A stretch of DNA of 64,000 bases from Caballeronia sp. NK8 (GCF_018408855.1 NZ_AP024325.1:1612001-1676000); one strand, 5' to 3'. Shown: positions 50,056-58,555, counted from the stretch's first letter. The notes: generated by a model from the letters alone, not told the origin. Numbers and translations: made by a program.

Positions 50056-51590
50056 AATCGACCGATACTTCTCTTCGTGCAATCGCTCTCGCCGTTCTCG
50101 CGAGCCTCGCGATGGCGGGATGCACGGTCGGGCCTGATTTTCAGCCTCCGAAGTCCGCCACGCCGGAGGTCTTCGAAAGAACCCAGACGGCGCAGGCATC
50201 GAGCAAGGCGGTGCAGGCGGACTTCAACTCGGACTGGTGGACACTGTTCGACGATCCCGTGCTGAACGCGCTCGAAAAGCGTCTCGCCGACGCCAATCTC
50301 GACGTGGCCGCGGCCTCCGCCCGGCTGCGTCAAAGCCGCGCCGAACAGCGCGTGGCCGGCGCGGCCCAGCTTCCCACGCTCGATGGCGCGGCGTCGTACT
50401 ATCGCGAACGCGGCAGCGAGAACGGTGTGCTGTCGCTGCTGGGCGTCACGCCGTCGCAGAGTCAGCCGCAATCGGCGTCCGGCGACGCGCCGCTCGGTGT
50501 GTCGGGCATGCCCGGCTCCAAGGGCTCGCCGGCCTACAACCTGTATCAGGCCGGCTTCGATGCGTCCTGGGAAATCGATATCTGGGGCCGCGTGCGGCGC
50601 GGCGTCGAAGCGGCGGGCGCGCTGACCGACGCGTCCTATGAAGACCGCAACGCGATCCTGCTTTCGGCCCGCGCGGAGCTCGCGCGCAATTACGTTGAAT
50701 TGCGCGATACGCAGTCGCTGCTGGAGATCACGAGACAGAATCTCGATATCGCGCGCGATGCCGTGAGGCTCACGAAAATTCGGGTGCGCGAAGGCGTCAC
50801 GACGGACCTGGACGTCGCCAACGCTTCGGCGCAGATGGAAACCATCGAAAGCCTGATTCCGACGCTCGAATCGCATCGCGATACCACCATCAATGCGATC
50901 GGCGTGTTGCTCGGCGAACAGCCGGGCGCGCTGCGCAAGATGCTCAGCGAAACGCGTGAAGTGCCGAAGTTGCCCGATCAGGTGCCGATCGGCTTTCCGT
51001 CGGAACTCGCGCAGCGTCGGCCCGACATCAAGAAAGCCGAGGCGACGTTGCACGCGGCGACGGCATCGATCGGCATGGCGAAGGCCGATTTCTATCCGCG
51101 TATTTCGTTGAACGGTAGCGCGGGGTTCCAGAGCTTGCAGCTTTCCAGTCTGGCCGATTGGGCGTCGGGGCAGTTTGTCGTCGGGCCGTCGATCACGTTT
51201 CCGATTTTCGAGGGCGGGCGTCTCAAGGGAACGTTGCAGTTGCGCGAGGCGCAGCAGCAGGAAGCGGCGATTCTGTATAAGCGCACTGTGCTGGATGCCT
51301 GGCGCGAAGTCGATGACGCGCTGCTCGTCTACGACGCCGAACAGCGACGGCGCGAGCGGCTCGCCTCGGCGGTGAGCCTCAATCAGCGCGCGCTCGCCGT
51401 CGCGCAACAGCGATACAAGGCCGGCGCCCTCGATTATCTCGATGTGCTCAACGTGCAGAAGCAGTTGCTGGAGGCGCAGAGCAATCTCGAACAGAGCAAG
51501 GCCAAGGCCGCGGAGAATCTCATCACGTTGTGCAAGTCGCTTGGGGGTGGGTGGGAGACGACTTATGATGGCAGGTACGCGGGGCGTTGA
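50052..51590 (+). CDS. NodT-type outer-membrane efflux lipoprotein
   Basis: A 512-residue TolC-family channel. The signal peptide ends in a lipobox LASLAMAGC, followed by TVGPDFQPP. Two long helical repeat halves carry motifs such as ARLRQSRAEQRVAGA, FDASWEIDIWGRVRRGVEAA and LPDQVPIGFPSELAQRRPDI. It is the outer part of the efflux system whose pump and adaptor precede it. The operon ends in a strong hairpin at 51605-51632. Confidence 0.94.
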   Translation: MKSTDTSLRAIALAVLASLAMAGCTVGPDFQPPKSATPEVFERTQTAQASSKAVQADFNSDWWTLFDDPVLNALEKRLADANLDVAAASARLRQSRAEQRVAGAAQLPTLDGAASYYRERGSENGVLSLLGVTPSQSQPQSASGDAPLGVSGMPGSKGSPAYNLYQAGFDASWEIDIWGRVRRGVEAAGALTDASYEDRNAILLSARAELARNYVELRDTQSLLEITRQNLDIARDAVRLTKIRVREGVTTDLDVANASAQMETIESLIPTLESHRDTTINAIGVLLGEQPGALRKMLSETREVPKLPDQVPIGFPSELAQRRPDIKKAEATLHAATASIGMAKADFYPRISLNGSAGFQSLQLSSLADWASGQFVVGPSITFPIFEGGRLKGTLQLREAQQQEAAILYKRTVLDAWREVDDALLVYDAEQRRRERLASAVSLNQRALAVAQQRYKAGALDYLDVLNVQKQLLEAQSNLEQSKAKAAENLITLCKSLGGGWETTYDGRYAGR

Positions 51591-51604
51591 ACCGCGGATG
51601 GCAA

Positions 51605-51632
51605 AAGGCCGGAGCACGTGGGCTCCGGCCTT
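51605..51632 (+). terminator. Hairpin terminator of the first efflux operon
   Basis: AAGGCCGGAGC pairs with GCTCCGGCCTT (11 bp) around a 6-base loop. Only a short T-run follows, then the left end of the IS element 7 bases on, so the insertion may have removed part of the original T-tract. Confidence 0.75.
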
Positions 51633-51653
51633 AATGAGATGGTCAGCCTGACC

Positions 51654-51691
51654 GAAATGGCCCGATCGGCTTACGCTAATCGGGCCATTTC
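51654..51691 (+). repeat. 13-bp perfect hairpin at the IS left end
   Basis: GAAATGGCCCGAT (51654-51666) is complemented by ATCGGGCCATTTC (51679-51691) around a 12-base loop. It lies just before the transposase ribosome site and may shut off impinging translation or act in transposition. Part of the AAATGGCC string recurs in a second hairpin near the end of the transposase gene. Confidence 0.75.
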
Positions 51692-51709
51692 CTTTTCTGG
51701 GAGGCCATC

Positions 51710-52735
51710 ATGGCGAACGCTACGCTTATCGGCATCGACCTGGGCAAGCACTGTTTCTTCGTACATGCGCAGGACGCACGCGGCGCGCAGGTTTGGCGCA
51801 AGAAGATGACCCGCAAGCAGCTCTATGCGTATTTGGCCACCTGTCCCGTGGCCGTGTTGGCGATGGAAGCTTGTGCTGGCGCGCATTGGTTGGCGCGTAA
51901 ATGTCAGTTGTATGGGCATCGGGTCCGCTTGATTGCGCCGCAGTTCGTCAGGCCGTTCGTAAAAGGCAATAAGACCGACTTCGCCGACGCCGAAGCAATC
52001 TGCGAAGCCGCCTCTCGCCCCGCCATGCGTTTGGTCACAGTCAAGACAGCCGAACAGCAGACGCTGCTCGCGCTACATCGGGTGCGCGAATCGCTTGTCG
52101 GCGAACGCACGGCAACCAGCAATCAGATTCACGCTTTCCTGCTCGAATTCGGTATCGACTTGCCAATTGGTGCGCTGGCCATTACGCGCCTGCCGGTGCT
52201 TCTTGATGATCCCAGACACGCATTGCCGCCCACGATGGTGGCCTTGTTGCTGCGTTTGCATCAGCGCTACGCGCAGTTGAGTCGGGAAATCGTCGAGCTT
52301 GAGACACAAATCAAGCAGCAGACGTTGGAAGATGAAGCCGGCCAGCGCCTGCTCACGATTCCGGGAATCGGCCCGATCACCGCCAGCAGCTTGCTGGCAA
52401 TGGCTGGCGACGCGCGCGCGTCCAAATGTGGCCGTGACTTCGCCGCATCCCTCGGTCTGGTTCCTCGCCAGCATTCGACCGGAGGCCGAGCGACTCTTCT
52501 AGGGATATCCAAGCGCGGCAACAAGCAGTTGCGCAGCCTGCTGGTGCAAGGAGCGCGTGCGGTGATGCGTTACGCCGAGCGGAGAACAGATGCGCTCGGG
52601 CGCTGGCTACAAGCTCTGCTGCGACGCCGTCACAGCAACGTGGTTGCCTGCGCACTGGCCAACAAAATGGCCAGAATCGTTTGGGCGATTCTGGCCAAGG
52701 GTGGCGAGTACCGGGCGCAACCGGCTATCGCTTGA
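51710..52735 (+). CDS. IS110-family transposase
   Basis: A 341-residue DEDD-type transposase. The N-terminal RuvC-like domain starts ATLIGIDLGKHCFFVHAQDA (first Asp) and includes LAMEACAGAHWLARK (Glu) and GNKTDFADAEAICEA (Asp-x-x-Asp). The C-terminal transposase_20 domain has LTIPGIGPITASSLLAM and the GDARASKCGRDFAASLGLVPRQHSTGG stretch with the Ser-containing catalytic loop. Length is normal and no frameshift is seen, so the element could be active. Confidence 0.96.
   Translation: MANATLIGIDLGKHCFFVHAQDARGAQVWRKKMTRKQLYAYLATCPVAVLAMEACAGAHWLARKCQLYGHRVRLIAPQFVRPFVKGNKTDFADAEAICEAASRPAMRLVTVKTAEQQTLLALHRVRESLVGERTATSNQIHAFLLEFGIDLPIGALAITRLPVLLDDPRHALPPTMVALLLRLHQRYAQLSREIVELETQIKQQTLEDEAGQRLLTIPGIGPITASSLLAMAGDARASKCGRDFAASLGLVPRQHSTGGRATLLGISKRGNKQLRSLLVQGARAVMRYAERRTDALGRWLQALLRRRHSNVVACALANKMARIVWAILAKGGEYRAQPAIA
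52668..52697 (+). repeat. 12-bp perfect hairpin within the transposase 3' end
   Basis: TGGCCAGAATCG pairs with CGATTCTGGCCA around TTTGGG. It lies in the last codons of the transposase gene and opens the non-coding tail. Confidence 0.7.
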
Positions 52736-52964
52736 ACAACTTTCCTGCCTGCTTTTGCGACCACTGACCTGTGATGAAGATAAACGGCTCACTGCCCAGT
52801 TGAAAACCTGACATGAAATCCAGTCTTGCAGACTGAGGCTTTTTTGAGGACAACTGGGCGCGGCTTCTCATCGAGGGCCGGGCGCTCTGATCCGCGCCCA
52901 TTTCGAGCCCGGATACATTTGCGCAAGCCCTTTTATCGTAGGTCACAGTTGAGGTTGCAAAGAC
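52736..52964 (+). ncRNA. Candidate bridge (seek) RNA region of the IS element
   Basis: IS110-family transposases use a guide-like RNA encoded in the element's non-coding end; in the IS1111 group it is downstream of the gene. This tail shows several stems: GCCCAGTTG (52794-52802) with CAACTGGGC (52851-52859), an inner CAGTC/GACTG hairpin with a TTGCA loop at 52821-52835, GGGCGCGG (52856-52863) with CCGCGCCC (52892-52899), and CCGGGC with GCCCGG (52879-52912). These partly exclude each other. Guide loops are not assigned. Confidence 0.55.
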
Positions 52965-53001
52965 CAGGCTGACCATACATTTTCATTGGGACGCCTCTTA
53001 G

Positions 53002-53208
53002 CTACCCCTCGACTATCCGCACGTCGTACTCTTCATCGACGAACGCGACGATGAATTCTTCAGGCATCAGCCACGAATCGACGCTGACCGTCTTCGTATC
53101 GATGTCGACGTGCACTTTCGCATCTGCGTCGACGGTACGCATCGCGTGTTCGAGCGTTGCGATATCGCCGGAATGGATGTGCTGCTTGACCGAGAATTTC
53201 ATTTGCAT
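53002..53208 (-). CDS. Small HMA-like protein without metal-binding cysteines
   Basis: A 68-residue protein with the beta-alpha-beta pattern of a heavy-metal-associated or copper-chaperone fold (MKFSVKQHIHSGDIATLEHAMRTVDADAKVHVDIDTKTVSVDS), but the Cys-x-x-Cys is missing. The ATG at 53206-53208 has a TGGAG ribosome site. It lies between the IS element and the MFS gene. Function unknown. Confidence 0.75.
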   Translation of the reverse strand: MQMKFSVKQHIHSGDIATLEHAMRTVDADAKVHVDIDTKTVSVDSWLMPEEFIVAFVDEEYDVRIVEG

Positions 53209-53317
53209 GGCTCCAGTAGTGAACTAACGATTTCAATCTAGGCGCATTCATCGAAGATTTGCACACCCGTCGCTGACCAACAGTCTTGCGTCGCGCGTAC
53301 AAATTCAGGATCACTTT

Positions 53318-54871
53318 CTAATGCCCACCCGCACCCGCCGCGCCGGCACCCGCGCCCTTTCCAGGTTTCGTCAACCAGATCAGCGGCACGATCGCGATGA
53401 AGATCACCGCCGACAACCAGAAGATGTCGTTGAGGCCGAGCATCGCGGCTTGCGTCGTCAGCGAACGCTCGAAGAACGCCAGCGCCTGCGACGGACTGCC
53501 GCCGAGCGCGCTCTGCATCGAATCGATCGCGCCGACGAACGCGGGGTTATGCACGCTCGCCTGCTCGGCGAGCTGCGCGTGATGCAGGATGGTCCGGTCA
53601 TTCCAGCCCGTCGTCGCGAGCGAGGTGCCTACCGCGCCCGCGAACACGCGCACGAAGTTCGAGAGCCCCGCCGCTGCGGGAATCTTCGCGGGCGGCAGGC
53701 CGGACAGAATGATCGCCGTGAGCGGCACGAAGAACAGCGCGGTCGGAATGCCTTGCAGCAGCGTCGGCACGACGAGCGTGTACGTATCCACACCGGTCGT
53801 GTAGTGAGAGCGCATGAAGAACACGGCCGCAAAGCCGAAGAACGCGAGCGTGGCGAGCACGCGGGCGTCGGAGCGCGGCATCAGCTTGCCCATCACGGGC
53901 GCGAGGATCACGGCGAAAATGCCGAGCGGCGCGGTGGCGAGACCGGCATCGACGGAACGGTAGCCGAGATAGCCCTGCATCCATTGAGGCAGCAGCACGA
54001 GGTTCGAAAAGAACACCGCATAGGCGACGGAAATCGCCACCGTCCCGCCCAGAAAATTGCGCCCCGCGAAGAGTTTGATGTCGATGACCGGGTTCTTCTC
54101 CGTCAGCTCCCAGATCAGAAAGAACGCGAAGCTGATGAGCGCGAAAACGCCCAGCGCGACGATCACGGGCGAGTCGAACCAGTCGAGATCCTTGCCCTTG
54201 TCGAGCATGATCTGCAATGACGCTACCCAGGCGATCAGCGAGAGCAGCCCGATCTTGTCGATCGGCACGCGTTTCACCGGCGTTTCGCGTTCGCGATAGA
54301 TCGCCCACGTCACGCCCGCCGCGAACAGCCCGACCGGAATGTTGATGTAGAAGATCCACGACCACGAATAACTGTCGGTGATCCAGCCGCCGAGCGCGGG
54401 TCCGGCGATGGGGCCGACAGTCGCGGTCATCGCCCAGAGAGCGAGCGCGGTCGAGCTTTTCTCTTTCGGATACGAACCGAGCAGGATGGCCTGCGACAGC
54501 GGAATCAGCGGACCGGCCACCGCGCCCTGCAGAATCCGCGCGGCCAGCAGCGTCGGCAGATTCGGCGCGATGCCGCACAGCCACGACGACACGACGAACA
54601 ACAATATCGCCCACACGAACAGCTTGATTTGCCCGACGCGCTGCGTGAGCCACCCGGTCAGCGGAATCGAGATCGCGTTGGCGGCGGCGAAGAGCGTGAT
54701 GACCCACGTGCCTTCATCGACGGAAACGCCGAGATTGCCCGCGATGGTCGGAATCGCCACATTGGCAATCGATGAATCGAGCACGTTCATGAAGGTCGCG
54801 AGCGCGACGGCGAGCGTCGCCAGAACCAGTTTGCCGCCTTGCAGCGGCGCGGGTTGAGTCGTCGGGTTCAT
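53318..54871 (-). CDS. emrB: MFS efflux transporter, DHA2 (EmrB) type
   Basis: A 517-residue inner-membrane pump with 14 predicted helices. LDSSIANVAIPTIAGNLGVSVDEGTWVITLF and the GPALGGWITDSYSWSWIFYINIPVG segment (motif C) are diagnostic of EmrB-type drug:H+ antiporters. It starts 60 bases after the HlyD stop; an operator-like palindrome lies in this gap. It ends the marR-OMF-HlyD-MFS run. Confidence 0.94.
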   Translation of the reverse strand: MNPTTQPAPLQGGKLVLATLAVALATFMNVLDSSIANVAIPTIAGNLGVSVDEGTWVITLFAAANAISIPLTGWLTQRVGQIKLFVWAILLFVVSSWLCGIAPNLPTLLAARILQGAVAGPLIPLSQAILLGSYPKEKSSTALALWAMTATVGPIAGPALGGWITDSYSWSWIFYINIPVGLFAAGVTWAIYRERETPVKRVPIDKIGLLSLIAWVASLQIMLDKGKDLDWFDSPVIVALGVFALISFAFFLIWELTEKNPVIDIKLFAGRNFLGGTVAISVAYAVFFSNLVLLPQWMQGYLGYRSVDAGLATAPLGIFAVILAPVMGKLMPRSDARVLATLAFFGFAAVFFMRSHYTTGVDTYTLVVPTLLQGIPTALFFVPLTAIILSGLPPAKIPAAAGLSNFVRVFAGAVGTSLATTGWNDRTILHHAQLAEQASVHNPAFVGAIDSMQSALGGSPSQALAFFERSLTTQAAMLGLNDIFWLSAVIFIAIVPLIWLTKPGKGAGAGAAGAGGH

Positions 54872-54894
54872 TGCATCACCTGAAGTGTCTATGA

Positions 54895-54906
54895 CTGACT
54901 TGTCAG
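54895..54906. promoter_or_regulatory. MarR-operator-like palindrome before emrB
   Basis: CTGACTTGTCAG (minus strand CTGACAAGTCAG), two 5-base inverted arms around two bases. The same arms occur at 57644-57655 and, degenerate, in the marR promoter. Confidence 0.55.
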
Positions 54907-54931
54907 CTATTTGATCGAAAAAATTGGCGTG

Positions 54932-56143
54932 TCAGCGGGCCGCGTGTGAACTCTGCGGCATCGCGTTCTCCGCGATGATCCGTTCAATCTCCGCGTTCGC
55001 CTCTTCGCCGTAGCGGCTGAAGACATCGGTTCGATATGACGTGGTCGATGCCGCGCCCAGTTGCGTGCCGGATTCATCGCGCGTTGCCACTTCCACCGCC
55101 ATCGAAAGGCCGATACGCAATGGATGCGCGTCCAGTTCGCGCTGATCGAGCCGGATACGCACCGGCAGGCGTTGCACGACCTTGATCCAGTTGCCTGTCG
55201 CGTTCTGCGCGGGCAGCACCGCGAAGGCCGCGCCCGTGCCCGCCGAGAAGCCTTCGACGTGACCGTGATACTTCACCTTCGAGCCGTACGCGTCGGCGCT
55301 CAGCGTGACCGGCTGCCCGATCCGCATGTGCGCGAGTTGCACTTCCTTGAAGTTGGCATCGACCCAGACGCCGTCGAGCGGCACGATCGCCATGAGCGGC
55401 TTGCCGGGCGCGACGCGCTCGCCGACCTGCACGGAGCGGCGCGCGACATAGCCGGTCACCGGCGCGGGCAGCGTGTTGCGCGCGTGATCGAGCCACGCAT
55501 CGCGCACCTTGGTCGCGGCGGCCTGCACGTTCGGATGCCGTTCGATCGACGTGCGGTCCGTGAGTGCGTGATTCGCTTCGGATTGCTGACGCACCGCGTC
55601 GAGTGCGGCCTGCGCGGCGCTCACGGCATCGCGCGCGTGAGCAATGTCTTCGCCGGACACCGCGCCCGATTCGGCGATCGTCAGGCGGCGTTTCAGGTCG
55701 GATTGCGCGCGCGTCAGATCGGATTGACGTTGCGCGACGGTGGCCGCGTAGTAGGCATTGTTGACGTACAGGCTGCTCACTTGCCGGACCGTCTGCGCGA
55801 GATTCGCTTCGGCGTTGGCGAGCGCGACTTGCGCGTCGGCGGCATCGAGTGTGACGAGCGGCGCGCCCTGATGCACGATCTGCGTGTCGTCGGCGTTCAC
55901 GGCGATCACGGTGCCGCTCACTTCCGGCGTCAGTTGCACGAGATTGCCGCTGACGTAGGCATCGTCGGTCGATTCGAAATAGCGGCCCGTCGTGTAGTAG
56001 TAGCCGCCCCAGCCCGCGCCCGCCGCCACGATCGCCGCCGCGAGCAGTGAGAGCAGCAGCCTGCGCGTCTTGCGCGGTTTGAGATCGGCGGCGGGCTGGG
56101 GTTGATCGGTGATGCTGCGTTCGGTGGTGAGGGTGTCGCTCAT
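54932..56143 (-). CDS. emrA: HlyD/EmrA-type membrane fusion protein
   Basis: A 403-residue adaptor. It has one membrane helix at about residues 25-45, STDDAYVSGNLVQLTPEVSGTVIAV as first lipoyl half, a coiled-coil hairpin, APVTGYVARRSVQVGERVAPGKPLMAIVPLDGVWVDANFKEVQLAHM as second half, and a beta-barrel. The ATG at 56141-56143 has a CGGAGC ribosome site; an upstream TTG is less likely. It starts 27 bases after the OMF gene and links that channel to EmrB. Confidence 0.94.
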   Translation of the reverse strand: MSDTLTTERSITDQPQPAADLKPRKTRRLLLSLLAAAIVAAGAGWGGYYYTTGRYFESTDDAYVSGNLVQLTPEVSGTVIAVNADDTQIVHQGAPLVTLDAADAQVALANAEANLAQTVRQVSSLYVNNAYYAATVAQRQSDLTRAQSDLKRRLTIAESGAVSGEDIAHARDAVSAAQAALDAVRQQSEANHALTDRTSIERHPNVQAAATKVRDAWLDHARNTLPAPVTGYVARRSVQVGERVAPGKPLMAIVPLDGVWVDANFKEVQLAHMRIGQPVTLSADAYGSKVKYHGHVEGFSAGTGAAFAVLPAQNATGNWIKVVQRLPVRIRLDQRELDAHPLRIGLSMAVEVATRDESGTQLGAASTTSYRTDVFSRYGEEANAEIERIIAENAMPQSSHAAR

Positions 56144-56170
56144 GTTGGTGCTCCGGTTCAATAAGGTCGA

Positions 56171-57640
56171 TCAGCGTGCGGCCAGCGCGTCGGCGGATGT
56201 GTCGACATAGCCGCCGCCCAGCGCGGCCGCGAGCGCGATTTGCTGATCGCGCCGGTCCATCTTCAGATTCGCGACGGCGCGTTCGGCCGCGAGTGCGTTG
56301 GTCTCGGCGTTCAGCACGGTGAGCTGATTCGCGAGACCCGCGCGGTATTGCGTGAGCGCAAGCTGTTGCGCGCTGTGGGCGGCGTCCTGCGCGACGTTCG
56401 CATCGACGAGTTGCGCGTCGGTCGAACGGATCTGCGAAAGTTGCGTGGCGACGTCGCTGAGTGCAGTGACGAGCGTCTGGTTGTAGGTCGCGACGGCGTA
56501 ATCGAAATCGGCATAGCGGCCTTTCAACTGGGCGCGCAACGCACCGCCGTCGAAGATCGGCAGATGGATCGCCGGGCCCGCCGACATCGTGCGGCTCGCC
56601 GCCGTCAGGAGCCGCCCGAAGCCGAACGCGTCCAGCCCGAGCGACGCGCTCAGGTTGATGTCGGGATAGAACTCCGCCTTCGCTTCCTTGATGTCGTGCG
56701 TCATCGCGTCGACGCGCCAGCGCGCCGCGACGATGTCCGGGCGGCGGCTCACGAGATCGGCCGGAAGATTGGCGGGCAGGCGCACCTCATCGCCGATGCC
56801 GAGTTGCGGACGCGCAATCGACAGACCGCGATCCGGGCCCTTGCCGAGCAGCGCCGCAAGCTGATAGCGGGTCGCGACGATACGGCCGTCCAGCGCGCCG
56901 AGCGTCGCGCGGCTTGACGCAAGATCGGCCTCGGCGGTCTTGCGTTCGACTTCGGTGTCGAGCCCGCTGCCGATCCGGCCCGCCGTGATGCGCAGGATCC
57001 GTTCGCGTTCGCCGACCTCGTTCTGCGCGATATCGCGCAGCGCATAAAGACGCGCGAGCTGGTTGTACGTCCGCGCGATGGACGCATCGAGCGCAAGCCG
57101 CACGGCTTGTGCATCTGCCGTGCTCGCCTGTACCTGCGAAACGGCGGCGTCGAGCGCCGCGCGGTTCTTGCCCCACAGGTCGAGTTCATACGAAGCCGAG
57201 AGCAGTCCCTTGTTCTCGGATTGCCACGATCCGGCGTACGGCGGCGGCACGAGCGCATTCTCGGAAAAGCGTTGACGCGTGTACGAATATGACGCGCCGA
57301 CCTGCGGCATCGTGTTCGCCCGCGCGGTTTCGCTATACGCCGACGCCGCCGCGATGCGAGCGCGCGCCTGCTCGAGCGTCGGGCTGCCGGTAAGTGCTTC
57401 GTCGAGCAGCGCGCGCAGTTGCGCGTCGCCGAACTGGCCGGCCCAATCGGGCGCGGGCCAGCGGCCTTCGTCGGCGGGGAGGCTCTGCTGCGTGGCGAAC
57501 GCCTGCGGCTGGGCCATTTCCTTGTCGCTATGGATGCCGGCGTAATTCGCGCACGCGGAGAGCACCGCGGCGAACATCAGCGTGACGCCGGTTTTCGCGG
57601 CCCGCGAGATCAACGGATGACGACTTGGTTGCTGTTTCAT
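56171..57640 (-). CDS. NodT-type outer-membrane efflux lipoprotein
   Basis: A 489-residue TolC-family channel with a signal peptide and lipobox VLSACANYAG. Family landmarks are ARIAAASAYSETARANTMPQVGASYSYTRQ, YELDLWGKNRAALDAAVSQ, and LPADLVSRRPDIVAARWRV. The ATG at 57638-57640 follows AGGTCAG, which overlaps the operator-like palindrome. It is the first efflux gene after marR. Confidence 0.94.
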   Translation of the reverse strand: MKQQPSRHPLISRAAKTGVTLMFAAVLSACANYAGIHSDKEMAQPQAFATQQSLPADEGRWPAPDWAGQFGDAQLRALLDEALTGSPTLEQARARIAAASAYSETARANTMPQVGASYSYTRQRFSENALVPPPYAGSWQSENKGLLSASYELDLWGKNRAALDAAVSQVQASTADAQAVRLALDASIARTYNQLARLYALRDIAQNEVGERERILRITAGRIGSGLDTEVERKTAEADLASSRATLGALDGRIVATRYQLAALLGKGPDRGLSIARPQLGIGDEVRLPANLPADLVSRRPDIVAARWRVDAMTHDIKEAKAEFYPDINLSASLGLDAFGFGRLLTAASRTMSAGPAIHLPIFDGGALRAQLKGRYADFDYAVATYNQTLVTALSDVATQLSQIRSTDAQLVDANVAQDAAHSAQQLALTQYRAGLANQLTVLNAETNALAAERAVANLKMDRRDQQIALAAALGGGYVDTSADALAAR

Positions 57641-57643
57641 TTT

Positions 57644-57655
57644 CTGACCTGTCAG
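57644..57655. promoter_or_regulatory. MarR-operator-like palindrome before the OMF gene
   Basis: CTGACCTGTCAG (minus strand CTGACAGGTCAG), 5-base arms around two bases. It lies 4 bases before the OMF start, in the 58-base gap after marR, and overlaps its ribosome site. Confidence 0.55.
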
Positions 57656-57698
57656 ATAAATGGACGAAAAAAACGCGTGGGCAATATGCGTCACGCGC

Positions 57699-58136
57699 TC
57701 AGTCTTCGAGGAATTTGTCGAGCAGGCGGCGCAGTTCCTGAAACTCGCTCTTGGTGAACTTCCTGAGACGCCTGTTCAGCACCACCGGGACGATATGCGG
57801 CAACTCGTCGGCAACCTTTTCGCCTTCGCGCGTCAGCGTGAGATTGACGACGCGGCGGTCTTCGAGACTGCGCGTGCGTTGCAGCAAGCCCCTGGTTTCG
57901 AGCTTGTCGAGCATGCGCGTCATGAGGCCGGTATCGATGCCGAGCAGTTTCGACAATTCGAACGGCGTTTGCGTCACGCCGCCGCGCATGGACATGAGAA
58001 TGCCCGTCTGCTGGGTGGTGATGCCGAGGTCCTTCAAGGCTGCGTCAAGCTCGCCGACGAGGAGGTTGCGCGCCTTGTTGACGGCGAAGCCGACGCTCTT
58101 GGTCAGGGAAAAGCTTTCGGGGGTGTAGTGATCCAT
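57699..58136 (-). CDS. MarR-family repressor of the efflux operon
   Basis: A 145-residue MarR regulator: TSFELSKLLGIDTGLMTRMLDKLETRGLL-type recognition region (TPFELSKLLGI...) and the wing RSLEDRRVVNLTLTREG. It heads the efflux gene run and should repress it and itself. Its promoter at 58174-58201 has an operator-like palindrome between the -35 and -10. Inducer unknown; substrates of EmrAB-type pumps are often hydrophobic or phenolic compounds. Confidence 0.94.
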   Translation of the reverse strand: MDHYTPESFSLTKSVGFAVNKARNLLVGELDAALKDLGITTQQTGILMSMRGGVTQTPFELSKLLGIDTGLMTRMLDKLETRGLLQRTRSLEDRRVVNLTLTREGEKVADELPHIVPVVLNRRLRKFTKSEFQELRRLLDKFLED

Positions 58137-58173
58137 GTTGGTTCTCCGGTGCTGCGAACTTCCATGGAACGTA

Positions 58174-58201
58174 AATTTACTGCAAAGTCAGAATTTGTCA
58201 A
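58174..58201 (-). promoter_or_regulatory. marR promoter with overlapping operator
   Basis: Minus strand: TTGACA (58196-58201), 16-base spacer, TAAATT (58174-58179). The spacer contains CTGACTTTGCAG (58180-58191), a degenerate form of the CTGAC-2 bases-GTCAG palindromes near the OMF and emrB genes. Confidence 0.7.
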
Positions 58202-58225
58202 TGTCTATTTTTTGGTGCCAGACGA

Positions 58226-58555
58226 TCACCCCCGCGCAGCACTTTCCGCCACGCAACTGAACGAAACGGTGGCGGTCTGCTCTTCGAGTGAACGAATGCC
58301 GCTAGTCGCCTCCGAGCGAACCACCACGCGCTGCGAGCGCTGCTTGCAGTAATCGGTGGCTGCGTCCATTGCGGCATTGCGCGCGGTCACCCACGACATG
58401 CGCGTGCCGGTCGCCTTGCCGGTAACCGTGTACGTGTCGGGCTTCGCGCCGGCCGTGACGCCGTTGGTCGTACCGCATGCGGCGAGCAGACAGGTAAGTG
58501 CGATCGTCCCGAACGCGCGTGGCGTCGAGAGCATTGATCTGAGGGAAGAAAACAT
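58226..58555 (-). CDS. Small lipoprotein of unknown function
   Basis: A 109-residue secreted lipoprotein with signal peptide and lipobox CLLAACG. The mature part (KPDTYTVTGKATGTRMSWVTARNAAMDAATDYCKQ) looks like the small YecR/DUF4156-like lipoproteins, with two further Cys that could form a disulfide. A second ATG at 58531-58533 is a possible start. Function unknown. Confidence 0.78.
   Translation of the reverse strand: MFSSLRSMLSTPRAFGTIALTCLLAACGTTNGVTAGAKPDTYTVTGKATGTRMSWVTARNAAMDAATDYCKQRSQRVVVRSEATSGIRSLEEQTATVSFSCVAESAARG

Larger units (their letters stand above)
51639..52976 (+). mobile_element. IS110/IS1111-type insertion sequence
   Basis: About 1.34 kb bounded by 12-base perfect inverted repeats, ATGGTCAGCCTG at 51639-51650 and CAGGCTGACCAT at 52965-52976. 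It contains one transposase gene, a 13-bp hairpin upstream of it and about 240 bases of structured non-coding DNA downstream. Inverted ends together with a long 3' non-coding tail fit the IS1111 group of IS110. Exact ends are inferred, since elements of this group often have subterminal repeats a few bases from the real ends. Confidence 0.82.
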
